From assembly GCF_000745315.1 (NCBI RefSeq), contig NZ_JQNQ01000001.1, positions 620,001 through 684,000 of the forward strand: a DNA stretch of 64,000 nt, read 5' to 3'. A program made the translations under genes and the position numbers. The notes under the pieces are model-generated. The model saw only the letters and a program-made list of their open reading frames with translations. It had not been told where the DNA came from and ran no database searches. Numbering within the stretch: position 1 is the first letter of the stretch; each line of letters starts with the position of its first letter. This DNA is from Salegentibacter sp. Hel_I_6. Lineage in GTDB: Bacteria; Bacteroidota; Bacteroidia; Flavobacteriales; Flavobacteriaceae. Shown here in pieces: positions 15,922 to 23,912 of this stretch.

Positions 15922-18147
15922 ATGAAGAACTTTACCTTAATAATTATTTTCGCATTTTACTGCAATCTATCCTATGCAATTCAGGAAGATAGATCGGAAA
16001 AAATGGAAGTAACCGATGAGAAAATTCAGCAGTTACTTAATGACGCTGAAGTTTCGGTAAATATGCTTGATTTTGACAATGCAATTGAGCAATTAAATTC
16101 ATCCTTACAACTTTCAAAATCAATTAACGATAAGCATTTTATAGCCTTATCAAGCAGCATCCTGGCAAAGCTTTATTATTTAAAACACGATTACGATAAA
16201 GCGATTACCGAATTAAACAGGGCCATCTCGGTACAACGAGAAATTAATGATGAAAAAGGTTTAGCCTATAGTTATGTAAATTTCGCCAAGATATTCATCG
16301 CGAAAAAAGATAGAAGAAGGGCCGACCGTTATCTTAATCTTGCAGAAGAACTATATTCTAAACTGGATAACGAGGAATACCTTGGTATCGTTGCTCTAAA
16401 CCGTGCTATTATAATTATAAACACTCAAGATGAAGTTAGCCCAGCTTTGCGTCAATTAGAAAAAGCAAAGGTTCAACTAGCCGACTCTGAGAATCTTTAC
16501 GAGGTTTCCCGGCTCTACTTTTACTCGGCCAGAGCTTATATGAAGATAGAAAATTATGAGTTAGCAGAAGAAAACTCAAAAAAAGTTCTTGAGATAGCTC
16601 GTGCCCAAAATTTTGGAGGTATGATTATGAGTGCCGATAAAATGCTTAGTAGAATATATGAGGCAACCGGCGACTATAAAACTTCTTTAGCATACCTTCA
16701 AAGAAGCTATGCACGTAGTGATTCTATAATCGCGATGAACAAAGAAATGCTAGCTGAACAAGCTAGTGCAAAATATGGTGTAGATGCTTTACAGAGTAGC
16801 TTAAACGAATTAAGTTTGCAAAATGCAGAACAGGAGCGAAATCTTAAAGTAAACAAACTCACCACAATCCTTAGTGTGGCACTAATTACCATTTTATCTC
16901 TTCTAACGCTTTCTCTTTACAAAAACAATAATTTAAGGGCTCGTGCTAATGAATTACTACAGAAGAAAAACACTGAATTAACCAAGGCTAAAGAGAATGC
17001 TGAAAAGGCTTCTCTAGCCAAAGCGCAATTCCTCTCTACAATTACTCACGAGTTAAGAACTCCTTTATATGCGGTAACAGGTCTCACACATTTATTATTG
17101 GAAGAAAGCCCAACCGAAAATCAAAAAGAACATCTTAATTCACTTAAATTTTCAGGAGAATATTTACTTTCTCTCATTAATAACATCCTGGATTTAAATA
17201 AACTTGAAGCCAATAAAGTAGAGATCATGGAAGCCTCTTTTGATCTCAGAAAACGAATTTCAGATGTACTCGTTGCTCTAAAAAATTCAGCTGACGAAAA
17301 AAATATTAAAATTCACTTTAATTTTGACGATTCTATTCCCAAAGAATTAAAAGGCGATCCTCTTAAAATCTCCCAGATTCTTATCAACTTAATTGGAAAT
17401 TCCATAAAATTCACTGAAGACGGGGACATCTGGATAAATGTTTCTAAAAATAGCAGAGAAGGTAACTCCGTTTTATTAGATTTTGAAATCAAAGACAATG
17501 GTGAAGGTATTACCAAAGAAAAACAAAAAGCCATTTTTGAAAACTTCACTCAGGGTTCCACACAAATAAACCGCAAGTTTGGAGGTACAGGGCTGGGCCT
17601 TTCCATCGTCAAAAACTTACTTAGTTTGTTGGGCAGTGAAATTATTCTAGAAAGTGAATTGGGTAAAGGATCTACATTCGCTTTTCAGTTAAGATTTGAA
17701 GCAAAAGAGACGGAAAATAAACTTAACAACAGTCCACAAAAAGAACCCCTACCGGTTGAAGATAAATTAGAAGGAAAAAACATTCTTATAGTTGAGGATA
17801 ATAAGATAAACCAAATGATTACCAGAAAGATCCTTGAAAAAAATGGAGCATTGTGTGAAGTTGCCGATAATGGCACAATCGCTATAGAAAAAACAAAGGA
17901 AAAGGAGTATGACTTAATTCTAATGGATATTCACATGCCCGGAATAAGCGGTATTGAAGCCACAAAAGAAATTAGAACATTTAATGAGGAGATTCCAATT
18001 ATTGCCCTTACCGCAGTTACCTTAGATGAAAACCTGGATGAATTTTTCCTTAATGGTTTTAGTGAAATTATTCCCAAGCCATATAAAACGGAAGAATTTT
18101 TCCTAAAAATTAACAGGCAATTAGCACTTAAAGAAAGCACTGTTTAG
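15922..18147 (+). CDS. TPR hybrid sensor histidine kinase/response regulator
   Basis: A 741-residue protein with a signal peptide (about 1-20), tetratricopeptide repeats facing the periplasm (about 30-290), and a coiled segment with one membrane helix near 313-333. The kinase follows: HisKA with H376 in T-H-E-L-R-T-P-L, then an HATPase with N-L-I-G-N-S-I-K-F-T (N box), D-N-G-E-G-I (G1) and G-G-T-G-L-G-L-S (G2). A C-terminal receiver domain has phospho-acceptor D669 in L-M-D-I-H-M-P-G. No DNA-binding output is present, so phosphorelay to another protein, or autoregulation, is expected. The signal sensed is unknown. A TATCTTTA -7-like element lies about 25 nt upstream. Confidence 0.92.
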   Translation: MKNFTLIIIFAFYCNLSYAIQEDRSEKMEVTDEKIQQLLNDAEVSVNMLDFDNAIEQLNSSLQLSKSINDKHFIALSSSILAKLYYLKHDYDKAITELNRAISVQREINDEKGLAYSYVNFAKIFIAKKDRRRADRYLNLAEELYSKLDNEEYLGIVALNRAIIIINTQDEVSPALRQLEKAKVQLADSENLYEVSRLYFYSARAYMKIENYELAEENSKKVLEIARAQNFGGMIMSADKMLSRIYEATGDYKTSLAYLQRSYARSDSIIAMNKEMLAEQASAKYGVDALQSSLNELSLQNAEQERNLKVNKLTTILSVALITILSLLTLSLYKNNNLRARANELLQKKNTELTKAKENAEKASLAKAQFLSTITHELRTPLYAVTGLTHLLLEESPTENQKEHLNSLKFSGEYLLSLINNILDLNKLEANKVEIMEASFDLRKRISDVLVALKNSADEKNIKIHFNFDDSIPKELKGDPLKISQILINLIGNSIKFTEDGDIWINVSKNSREGNSVLLDFEIKDNGEGITKEKQKAIFENFTQGSTQINRKFGGTGLGLSIVKNLLSLLGSEIILESELGKGSTFAFQLRFEAKETENKLNNSPQKEPLPVEDKLEGKNILIVEDNKINQMITRKILEKNGALCEVADNGTIAIEKTKEKEYDLILMDIHMPGISGIEATKEIRTFNEEIPIIALTAVTLDENLDEFFLNGFSEIIPKPYKTEEFFLKINRQLALKESTV

Positions 18148-18228
18148 GGATTTGGCATACGCTTTGTAAATCCTAAGCTAATTGAATTATATATAGAAAA
18201 AACATATATAGTTTGAATTAGCCAAAAT

Positions 18229-18258
18229 AAAAATGAGGTGAAAATCACCTCATTTTTT
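18229..18258. terminator. Bidirectional terminator between the kinase gene and lpxK
   Basis: AAAATGAGGTG pairs with CACCTCATTTT around a five-base loop and is flanked by A and T runs, so it works in both directions. The lpxK stop codon (18250-18252) lies inside the stem. Confidence 0.75.
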
Positions 18259-19254
18259 ATGCACGTATTTTAAGATCTCCTGCTTGAAATCAGCTTCATT
18301 TTTTAAAAACGCAGTGGTAACAGGAAGATAATATAATTGGTCATCCTTAAAGTTTTTCTCAAGTCTTACGTAATCTTTTTCGGTGGTTAAAAGCAGTGGC
18401 TCCTTTTTTAAATCGGCTATTTCAGATTCAGTAAAATTATGATGATCTTTAAAGCTAAGATGCTTAAAACCAAAGGTCTTTTCTTCCAAATAGCTTACTA
18501 GTGGTTTGGGGTTGGCGATGCCAGTAACCAGGGTAAATTTTTTATTCTTTAAACTACTTAATTTAACTTTCTTTCCTTCAGAAATTATTTCTTCAGCATA
18601 ATCAATAAAACTAAAATAAAGCTTTTGATAATTATGTAACCTAAGTTTACGTCTAATTACTTCCATTTCAGGCTTTGTTAGTTTTGGCGGACATTTAGTG
18701 ACAACTATTATTTGAGCCCTGTCGGCTCCAGATGTTGGCTCACGTAAATTTCCCGTGGGAAGCATAAAATCGTTGATATATAGATCTCCATAAGCTGTCA
18801 GTAAAATATTGAGCCCCGCCCTAACTTTTCTATGCTGAAAAGCATCATCAAGCAAAATAATTTCGGGTTTTTCCTGCTTGAGCATTTCAATTCCGTGTTG
18901 TCTATTAACATCTACGGCAATTATCGCCTGTTTAAACTTTCGCTTAAATTGTAGTGGTTCATCTCCAACCTCCTTTGCAGTTTCATTTCCGCTTAGACGA
19001 ATATACCCCGTACTACTACGCTTATACCCCCTACTTAATGTAGCTACTTTAAAATCTGCCAATAAAAACTTTAATAGAAATTCAATCATTGGCGATTTCC
19101 CCGTGCCCCCGGCATTGAGGTTTCCCACGCATATTATTGGAATATTATAAGCTTTAGATTTCAATACCCTGGCGTTATAAAGTAAATTCCTGCTCCAGGT
19201 AACTAAACCATACAATAAAGCAAAAGGAACAAGCATTTTTCTTAAAATCTTCAT
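18250..19254 (-). CDS. lpxK: Tetraacyldisaccharide 4'-kinase
   Basis: A 334-residue lipid A kinase. It phosphorylates the 4' position of the tetraacyl disaccharide at the cytoplasmic face of the inner membrane. An N-terminal hydrophobic segment is followed by the P-loop G-N-L-N-A-G-G-T-G-K-S-P, S-R-G-Y-K-R-S, and the I-L-L-D-D-A-F-Q-H-R motif. The last part has T-T-E-K-D-Y-V-R-L. I start at the ATG at 19254, where the conserved M-K-I-L-R begins. An in-frame ATG at 19356 would add a 34-residue extension and leave only one base before the neighbouring gene. Confidence 0.94.
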   Translation of the reverse strand: MKILRKMLVPFALLYGLVTWSRNLLYNARVLKSKAYNIPIICVGNLNAGGTGKSPMIEFLLKFLLADFKVATLSRGYKRSSTGYIRLSGNETAKEVGDEPLQFKRKFKQAIIAVDVNRQHGIEMLKQEKPEIILLDDAFQHRKVRAGLNILLTAYGDLYINDFMLPTGNLREPTSGADRAQIIVVTKCPPKLTKPEMEVIRRKLRLHNYQKLYFSFIDYAEEIISEGKKVKLSSLKNKKFTLVTGIANPKPLVSYLEEKTFGFKHLSFKDHHNFTESEIADLKKEPLLLTTEKDYVRLEKNFKDDQLYYLPVTTAFLKNEADFKQEILKYVHKK

Positions 19255-19357
19255 ACAGGGCGACCTATAATAATTATATTTGAAGTTGGGCTTAATTAAA
19301 ATTACCACGAAATTAATAAAAAGCAACCTGCTAAGATTATAAAAACCGAAAAACAAA

Positions 19358-20452
19358 ATGCTTGTAAACGAAGTTATTGATATTATTGAAGAATTCGCTC
19401 CCCCGGCTTACGCTGAAGATTTTGATAATATAGGTCTTCTAGTTGGTGACAGGAATTCAACTGTTACGGGAGCACTTATTACTTTAGATACCCTGGAAAC
19501 TGTGGTAGATGAAGCTATTGAGAAAAAATGTAACCTTATTATTAGTTTCCATCCTATTATCTTTTCAGGTTTAAAAAAACTAACCGGAAAAGACTACGTA
19601 GAAAAAACAGTAATAAAAGCTATTAAAAACGATATTGCTATTTATGCAATTCACACCGCCTTAGACAATCAATATAAAGGAGTAAATGATATGATTTGCG
19701 AAAAGATAGGTCTTAAAAACAGGCAAATCTTAATTCCGCGAAAAGACAGCATAAAAAAACTCACTACATTCGTACCTAATTTACAGGCCGATAGTGTGAG
19801 AAAAGCCCTCTTTGCTGCGGGTGCCGGTAGCATTGGAAATTATGATAACTGTAGTTTTAACCTAAAGGGAGAAGGTAGTTTTAAGCCCAATTCAGAAGCA
19901 AATCCTGTAGTTGGGAAACTAGGAGAAGTTCACCTGGAAAAGGAAACTCAAATAGGACTTACTTACCCTTCCCATTTAGAGAAAAAAGTGCTTCAGGCAC
20001 TTTTTAATTCCCATCCATACGAAGAAGTAGCTTACGAAGTGAGACCTTTAGAAAACAAAAACCAGCATTTAGGAATGGGTATGGTTGGAGAATTAAGTGA
20101 CGTAGAAGATGAAAAAAGCTTTTTAAAACGTATAAAAACGATCTTTAAATGTGGGTGTATTAGGCATTCTGAATTTCGTGGGAAACCCATAAAAAAAGTA
20201 GCAGTATTGGGCGGTAGCGGAAGTTTTGCCATTGGTAATGCGAAAGCCGCCGGAGCCGATATCTACCTCACTGCAGACCTAAAATACCACGACTTTTATA
20301 AAGCCAATAATAACTTTGTCTTAGCTGATATTGGACATTATGAAAGTGAGCAGTACACAAAAGAATTATTACATTCTTATCTTACAAAAAAAATTAGTAA
20401 TTTTGCACTTATTTTAACAGAGACAAATACCAATCCTATCAAGTATATATAA
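19358..20452 (+). CDS. Nif3-like dinuclear-metal-centre protein (GTP cyclohydrolase I type 2 / YqfO family)
   Basis: A 364-residue Nif3 (DUF34/NGG1p-interacting) protein. Metal-ligand motifs are S-F-H-P-I-I-F (N-terminal half), A-I-H-T-A-L-D-N, and near the end A-D-I-G-H-Y-E-S-E-Q. The middle (about 130-245) is the CutA1-like inserted domain of the long YqfO form, containing H-P-Y-E-E-V-A-Y-E-V. The family forms hexamers with two metals; the reaction is unresolved. It is divergent from lpxK and 2 nt before the coiled-coil partner gene, a pair kept together in many bacteria. Confidence 0.92.
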   Translation: MLVNEVIDIIEEFAPPAYAEDFDNIGLLVGDRNSTVTGALITLDTLETVVDEAIEKKCNLIISFHPIIFSGLKKLTGKDYVEKTVIKAIKNDIAIYAIHTALDNQYKGVNDMICEKIGLKNRQILIPRKDSIKKLTTFVPNLQADSVRKALFAAGAGSIGNYDNCSFNLKGEGSFKPNSEANPVVGKLGEVHLEKETQIGLTYPSHLEKKVLQALFNSHPYEEVAYEVRPLENKNQHLGMGMVGELSDVEDEKSFLKRIKTIFKCGCIRHSEFRGKPIKKVAVLGGSGSFAIGNAKAAGADIYLTADLKYHDFYKANNNFVLADIGHYESEQYTKELLHSYLTKKISNFALILTETNTNPIKYI

Positions 20453-20454
20453 CT

Positions 20455-21234
20455 ATGGCAAAAAAGACCGATGTAACTGTAGAAGACAAGTTAAGAGCGT
20501 TGTACGACCTTCAACTGGTTGATTCCAGAATTGACGAAATAAGGAACGTACGGGGTGAGCTTCCCCTGGAAGTAGAAGATTTGGAGGATGAAGTAGCCGG
20601 CTTAAGCAAACGTTTGGATAAAATGGATGCCGATATTGAAGTAATTGAAAACGATATTAAGAGCAAGAAAAATCTTATTGATGAGTCTAAAACGACCATG
20701 AAGAAGTATGCTGAACAGCAAAAAAATGTTCGAAACAATCGTGAATTTAATGCACTTACCAAAGAGGTAGAATTCCAGGAATTGGAGATAGAACTTGCCG
20801 AAAAGCATATTAAAGAGTATCGCGCTCAAATTGAGCAGAAAAAAGAAGTTATAGAGCAAACAAAAGAACGTCTTGAAGAAAGGAAAAAACACCTGGAACA
20901 CAAAAAAGGCGAACTTAATGAAATCCTTGCTGAAACCGAGAAAGAAGAACAGGCTCTTATCAAGAAATCTTCAGAATATGAGAAAAATATCGAAGAACGT
21001 CTTGTTATTGCGTATAGAAGAATTAGAAGTAACGTTAAAAACGGACTTGCAATTGTACCCGTAGAACGTGGCGCTTCAGGAGGTTCTTACTTTACTATTC
21101 CACCACAGGTAATTATGGAAATTGCTGGTAGAAAAAAGATCATTACCGATGAGCACAGCGGTAGAATCCTTGTTGACGAAGAACTGGCTAAAGAAGAGCA
21201 GGAAAAAATGCAAAATCTTTTCGCTAAGGTATAA
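20455..21234 (+). CDS. Coiled-coil protein of the C4-type zinc-ribbon family, with the Cys lost
   Basis: A 259-residue, highly charged protein. Residues about 30-180 form a long helical coiled coil (repeated E, K, L and I patterns). The C-terminal part is the region that in relatives holds a C4 zinc ribbon (C-x-x-C ... C-x-x-C). Here the expected positions read I-A-G-R-K-K-I-I-T-D-E-H-S-G-R-I-L, with no cysteine in the whole domain. The family resembles the helical hairpins of RPA/CT398 proteins. It is co-operonic with the Nif3-like gene (2-nt gap). Function unknown. A strong terminator follows. Confidence 0.85.
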   Translation: MAKKTDVTVEDKLRALYDLQLVDSRIDEIRNVRGELPLEVEDLEDEVAGLSKRLDKMDADIEVIENDIKSKKNLIDESKTTMKKYAEQQKNVRNNREFNALTKEVEFQELEIELAEKHIKEYRAQIEQKKEVIEQTKERLEERKKHLEHKKGELNEILAETEKEEQALIKKSSEYEKNIEERLVIAYRRIRSNVKNGLAIVPVERGASGGSYFTIPPQVIMEIAGRKKIITDEHSGRILVDEELAKEEQEKMQNLFAKV

Positions 21235-21256
21235 TTAGTGAATTCTTGAATACATC

Positions 21257-21292
21257 AAAAACCGTCTAAAAATGATTTTTAGACGGTTTTTT
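21257..21292 (+). terminator. Terminator after the Nif3/coiled-coil operon
   Basis: AAAACCGTCTAAAAA pairs with TTTTTAGACGGTTTT around a three-base loop, followed by T-rich DNA. Confidence 0.85.
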
Positions 21293-21366
21293 ATTTTAAG
21301 CTATTTCAAAGAAAAGCCATTTTATTTAGGTAATTTTCTTTCTCCAATAACTAAATCTCAAGAAAA

Positions 21367-22008
21367 TTAGTCGTGACATTCCAAAGCACAAGCTTCAATT
21401 TGAGTAAACCAGCCTTTCCCGTTAGTTAAAGCTACGGTAGGTACTCCATTTGTATTTGAACAAACCTGGGATGCAGCTCTGCATTGTCTTACGCTCTCTT
21501 GCTGAGAAAGTTCTATCATAGCTCCAATTACGTTAGAAGGTTCTTCTAACATAGGATCTCCATGCCATTTGTTTGAAGATGTATTAGCTTTGCCAGGCTT
21601 ATATAATACTGAAGAAAGCGTCTGGCCTGTACTAAATTCGAGGTCAAATTTAAAAAAGCCACTTTTTAATTCTTCAAAATTTGAAAATACTAAATACTCT
21701 TCTGTTTCGGGGTTAGTAATGGTTAGACCTTCAATAGCATGCTTATCGGTTTCAGAAAACTGATAGGATAATTCGTTTAAAAACTTAAAATGGAAATCCC
21801 TATCATTTTCTAAGAATTTCGCAGTTTCACCGGTTTTCTTAAAAACATAGGTAGCCGATTCAACTTTAAGAACACCATCATTCTCTAACGCAAGCTCCTG
21901 CTCAAGTTCTGATGCGTTTACTAAAGCTTCCTCTGATTCTGAACTGCAAGATTGAAGCATAAGGCCTAAAAAAAGCGCACTTGTAAGTAATTTTATTTTA
22001 TTTTTCAT
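21367..22008 (-). CDS. Lipoprotein of unknown function
   Basis: A 213-residue protein with a lipoprotein signal: a basic N-terminus, a hydrophobic stretch, and lipobox L-Q-S-C with Cys around 21. The mature part begins with a Ser/Glu-rich linker. It continues with mixed strands containing Y-V-F-K-K-T-G-E and a Cys-containing C-terminus (R-Q-C-R-A-A-S-Q-V-C and the final E-A-C-A-L-E-C). These four cysteines probably form two disulfides in the periplasm. I do not recognise the family. It stands alone, with a 350-bp AT-rich region upstream. Confidence 0.65.
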   Translation of the reverse strand: MKNKIKLLTSALFLGLMLQSCSSESEEALVNASELEQELALENDGVLKVESATYVFKKTGETAKFLENDRDFHFKFLNELSYQFSETDKHAIEGLTITNPETEEYLVFSNFEELKSGFFKFDLEFSTGQTLSSVLYKPGKANTSSNKWHGDPMLEEPSNVIGAMIELSQQESVRQCRAASQVCSNTNGVPTVALTNGKGWFTQIEACALECHD

Positions 22009-22360
22009 TTCGATTTGGTTGATTTACGTACCTATTTTTCGATTTCAGGTAAACTAATTTGTTTTCGGTTACTATCTTGTTTAATGTCGTTTTTCACTTC
22101 CACATATCCGACTTAGGAGGGTGAGTCCTTCTATCACCTCGTTATTATTAAGCATTAAAGTATAAATATAATTTTTTGTTAATTTAAATAATAATCTCAA
22201 ATAAAAGATGATGATATTCAAAAAATTGCTTTTCACTTAAAATTCAAATTTTATAAATCTTTTTAATTAAAAAATTTTAGAAAATATTCATTAACAAGCT
22301 TTTCACATTATTAATTTAATTTAGGCCTACCTTTATTCCTCCTAATCAATCCTTATAAAT
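22009..22360. other. AT-rich intergenic region without a confident gene
   Basis: It separates two divergent lipoprotein genes. TACCTTTA at 22328-22335 is a plausible -7 element for the gene at 22361. On the minus strand there is a 24-codon reading frame (22155 to 22081). A second overlapping frame ends at 22032 and reads like a charged protein tail (N-D-I-K-Q-D-S-N-R-K-Q-I-S-L-P-E-I-E-K). This could be a frameshifted remnant of a small gene. Nothing else stands out. Confidence 0.4.
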
Positions 22361-22963
22361 ATGAAATTTTATGCAAGTCTACTTTGCCTGATTTTAGTTT
22401 TGGCTTCCTGTAAAAACGAAGACAAAAAGCAGGATGAGAAAACCAACAATGAAACTGAACAGAACGAAAATCAGAAGACTTCAAGAGTTAATACAAAGAA
22501 AAATAATTCTGAAATTGATTATAACGAAAATGAAGAGAGTTCAATAGATTCACCAGATAAAAAATCAAATAATAGTTCAGGATCGTCAAAAGCAGCTGTT
22601 TCAGGAGAAACCTATGTGAAAATTGATGAAAAAGATGCTAATTGTAATTGCTATTGCCTGGAACTTAATATGAATAATAATACAGAGTTATGTCTTTCTG
22701 AAGATGAAATATACATCACTGCCAGGTATTCTAAATCTGGGAATAATATCAATATGTATTATGCAAACCCATCATCCAAAAATACAAATGAAGAGCTTCC
22801 CTGGGAAGATTTTGATACCAATACACCAATAGCTGTATTAAGCCCGACCGATAACGGAAATTTGGAATTAGATTGGAAAGGCTTCTCCATAAATGGAGAG
22901 CTTGCTGTAGATTACGCCATTTATGGCAAAAAAACGCTTGAAGGAACCTATAAAAAACAATAA
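22361..22963 (+). CDS. Lipoprotein of unknown function with acidic low-complexity linker
   Basis: A 200-residue protein with a lipobox L-A-S-C at about 14-17. A long N/E/K/S-rich disordered linker (about 18-80) follows, then a compact domain with N-C-N-C-Y-C-L-E-L and later E-D-F-D-T-N-T-P-I and D-W-K-G-F-S-I-N-G-E. The three closely spaced cysteines are notable. I do not recognise the fold. Only 4 nt separate it from msrA, so the two are probably one operon and the Cys-rich domain may share the redox environment of the envelope. Confidence 0.65.
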   Translation: MKFYASLLCLILVLASCKNEDKKQDEKTNNETEQNENQKTSRVNTKKNNSEIDYNENEESSIDSPDKKSNNSSGSSKAAVSGETYVKIDEKDANCNCYCLELNMNNNTELCLSEDEIYITARYSKSGNNINMYYANPSSKNTNEELPWEDFDTNTPIAVLSPTDNGNLELDWKGFSINGELAVDYAIYGKKTLEGTYKKQ

Positions 22964-22967
22964 TTGC

Positions 22968-23630
22968 ATGAAACGATTTTTTTTACCAACTTTTATATTC
23001 TTACTTATTTCCTGCGGAAATAACGCCCAGCAAAAAACCGTGACTAAACCTGAAATCGCTAATGCCGATCCCGTTGAAGTACCGGCAGAAAACGGTTTTG
23101 AAAAAGCCTATTTTGCCAGTGGATGCTTTTGGTGCGTAGAAGCCATTTACGAAAGTGTAAAAGGTGTACAGGAATCTATTTCTGGCTATGCAGGAGGGCA
23201 TACAAAAAACCCCACTTATGAATCCAGTAACACCGGAAAAACAGGCCACGCTGAAGCCGTAGAAATAATCTACGATCCAGAAATAGTTAGTTTTGAAACC
23301 CTTGTAGAAGTTTATTATGGCTCACAAAATGCCACCCAGGTTAATGGCCAGGGCCCAGATATTGGTTCGCAATATCGTTCTATAATATTTTACCAAAACG
23401 AAAAGCAAAAAGAAGTAATTAACAAGGTGAAAAGCGAAGTAGCCAAAAATTATGAAAAACCGCTCGCTGCGGAAATTCTGCCTTTTCAAAAATTTTGGGT
23501 AGCCGAAGGTTATCATCAAAATTATGAAAGAAATAACCCAAACAACCCTTATATCCAAAACGTTTCTATTCCCAGACTAAATCGCTTTAAAGAAAAGTTC
23601 CCGGAACTTCTTAAAGAAGAGTCCCACTAA
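22968..23630 (+). CDS. msrA: Peptide-methionine (S)-S-oxide reductase, lipoprotein form
   Basis: A 220-residue MsrA. The catalytic motif G-C-F-W-C sits near residue 51. It is followed by V-E-A-I-Y-E, S-G-Y-A-G-G and G-H-A-E-A-V-E, with Y-H-Q-N-Y toward the end. The N-terminus is a lipoprotein signal (L-L-I-S-C-G-N), so it repairs oxidised methionine on the periplasmic side. I start at the ATG at 22968. A longer in-frame reading from 22923 overlaps the upstream gene and hides the signal. A strong hairpin terminator follows. Confidence 0.93.
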   Translation: MKRFFLPTFIFLLISCGNNAQQKTVTKPEIANADPVEVPAENGFEKAYFASGCFWCVEAIYESVKGVQESISGYAGGHTKNPTYESSNTGKTGHAEAVEIIYDPEIVSFETLVEVYYGSQNATQVNGQGPDIGSQYRSIIFYQNEKQKEVINKVKSEVAKNYEKPLAAEILPFQKFWVAEGYHQNYERNNPNNPYIQNVSIPRLNRFKEKFPELLKEESH

Positions 23631-23668
23631 TTTTCACAAATTCAATCTGAATAAGTATTCTATAATTG

Positions 23669-23703
23669 ACATATTCGGCTTTATTTAATAAGGCCGAATA
23701 TGT
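23669..23703 (+). terminator. Terminator after msrA
   Basis: ACATATTCGGC pairs with GCCGAATATGT. The stem extends inward by four more pairs and is followed by TATTTTT. Confidence 0.7.
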
Positions 23704-23739
23704 ATTTTTACAGCGGAATTTATTCTTATAAAGGTGGAA

Positions 23740-23907
23740 ATGATTGAAGGAAAGTCAACCATTCTCCTCTTATTTGAAAGCGGATATAAAATCCCTAATA
23801 TAATAAACTACCTCGGAGCAAGCTCAGAAGGCATTCGTAGAAATAATATTTTTAATTTCGAGGCAAGCCTCATGGCATTAAATCTCGATTATCGAGTAAA
23901 ACAATAA
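23740..23907 (+). CDS. Possible 55-residue ORF overlapping a repeat relic
   Basis: An open frame from the ATG at 23740 to the TAA at 23905-23907, 55 codons. The product has no recognisable domain, and its 3' half coincides with hairpin-forming DNA (GAGGC AA GCCTC and CTCGAT T ATCGAG). It is more likely a passenger frame over a decayed dispersed repeat than a real gene. It sits 5 nt before the antiporter gene. Confidence 0.25.
   Translation: MIEGKSTILLLFESGYKIPNIINYLGASSEGIRRNNIFNFEASLMALNLDYRVKQ
23854..23900 (+). repeat. Dispersed repeat, copy 1 (palindromic)
   Basis: This stretch contains GAGGC-AA-GCCTC, then GCATT and the palindrome CTCGATTATCGAG. A degenerate copy lies on the minus strand at 44170-44217. 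The last 26 bp (23875-23900) match that copy with one inserted base and one substitution. The first half is similar but more diverged. Both copies lie just 5' of a start codon in the same orientation. Confidence 0.65.
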
Positions 23908-23912
23908 ATACA

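Noticed and set aside
22923..22967. Extended msrA start
   Set aside because: It overlaps the upstream gene and would bury the lipoprotein signal that begins at 22968.
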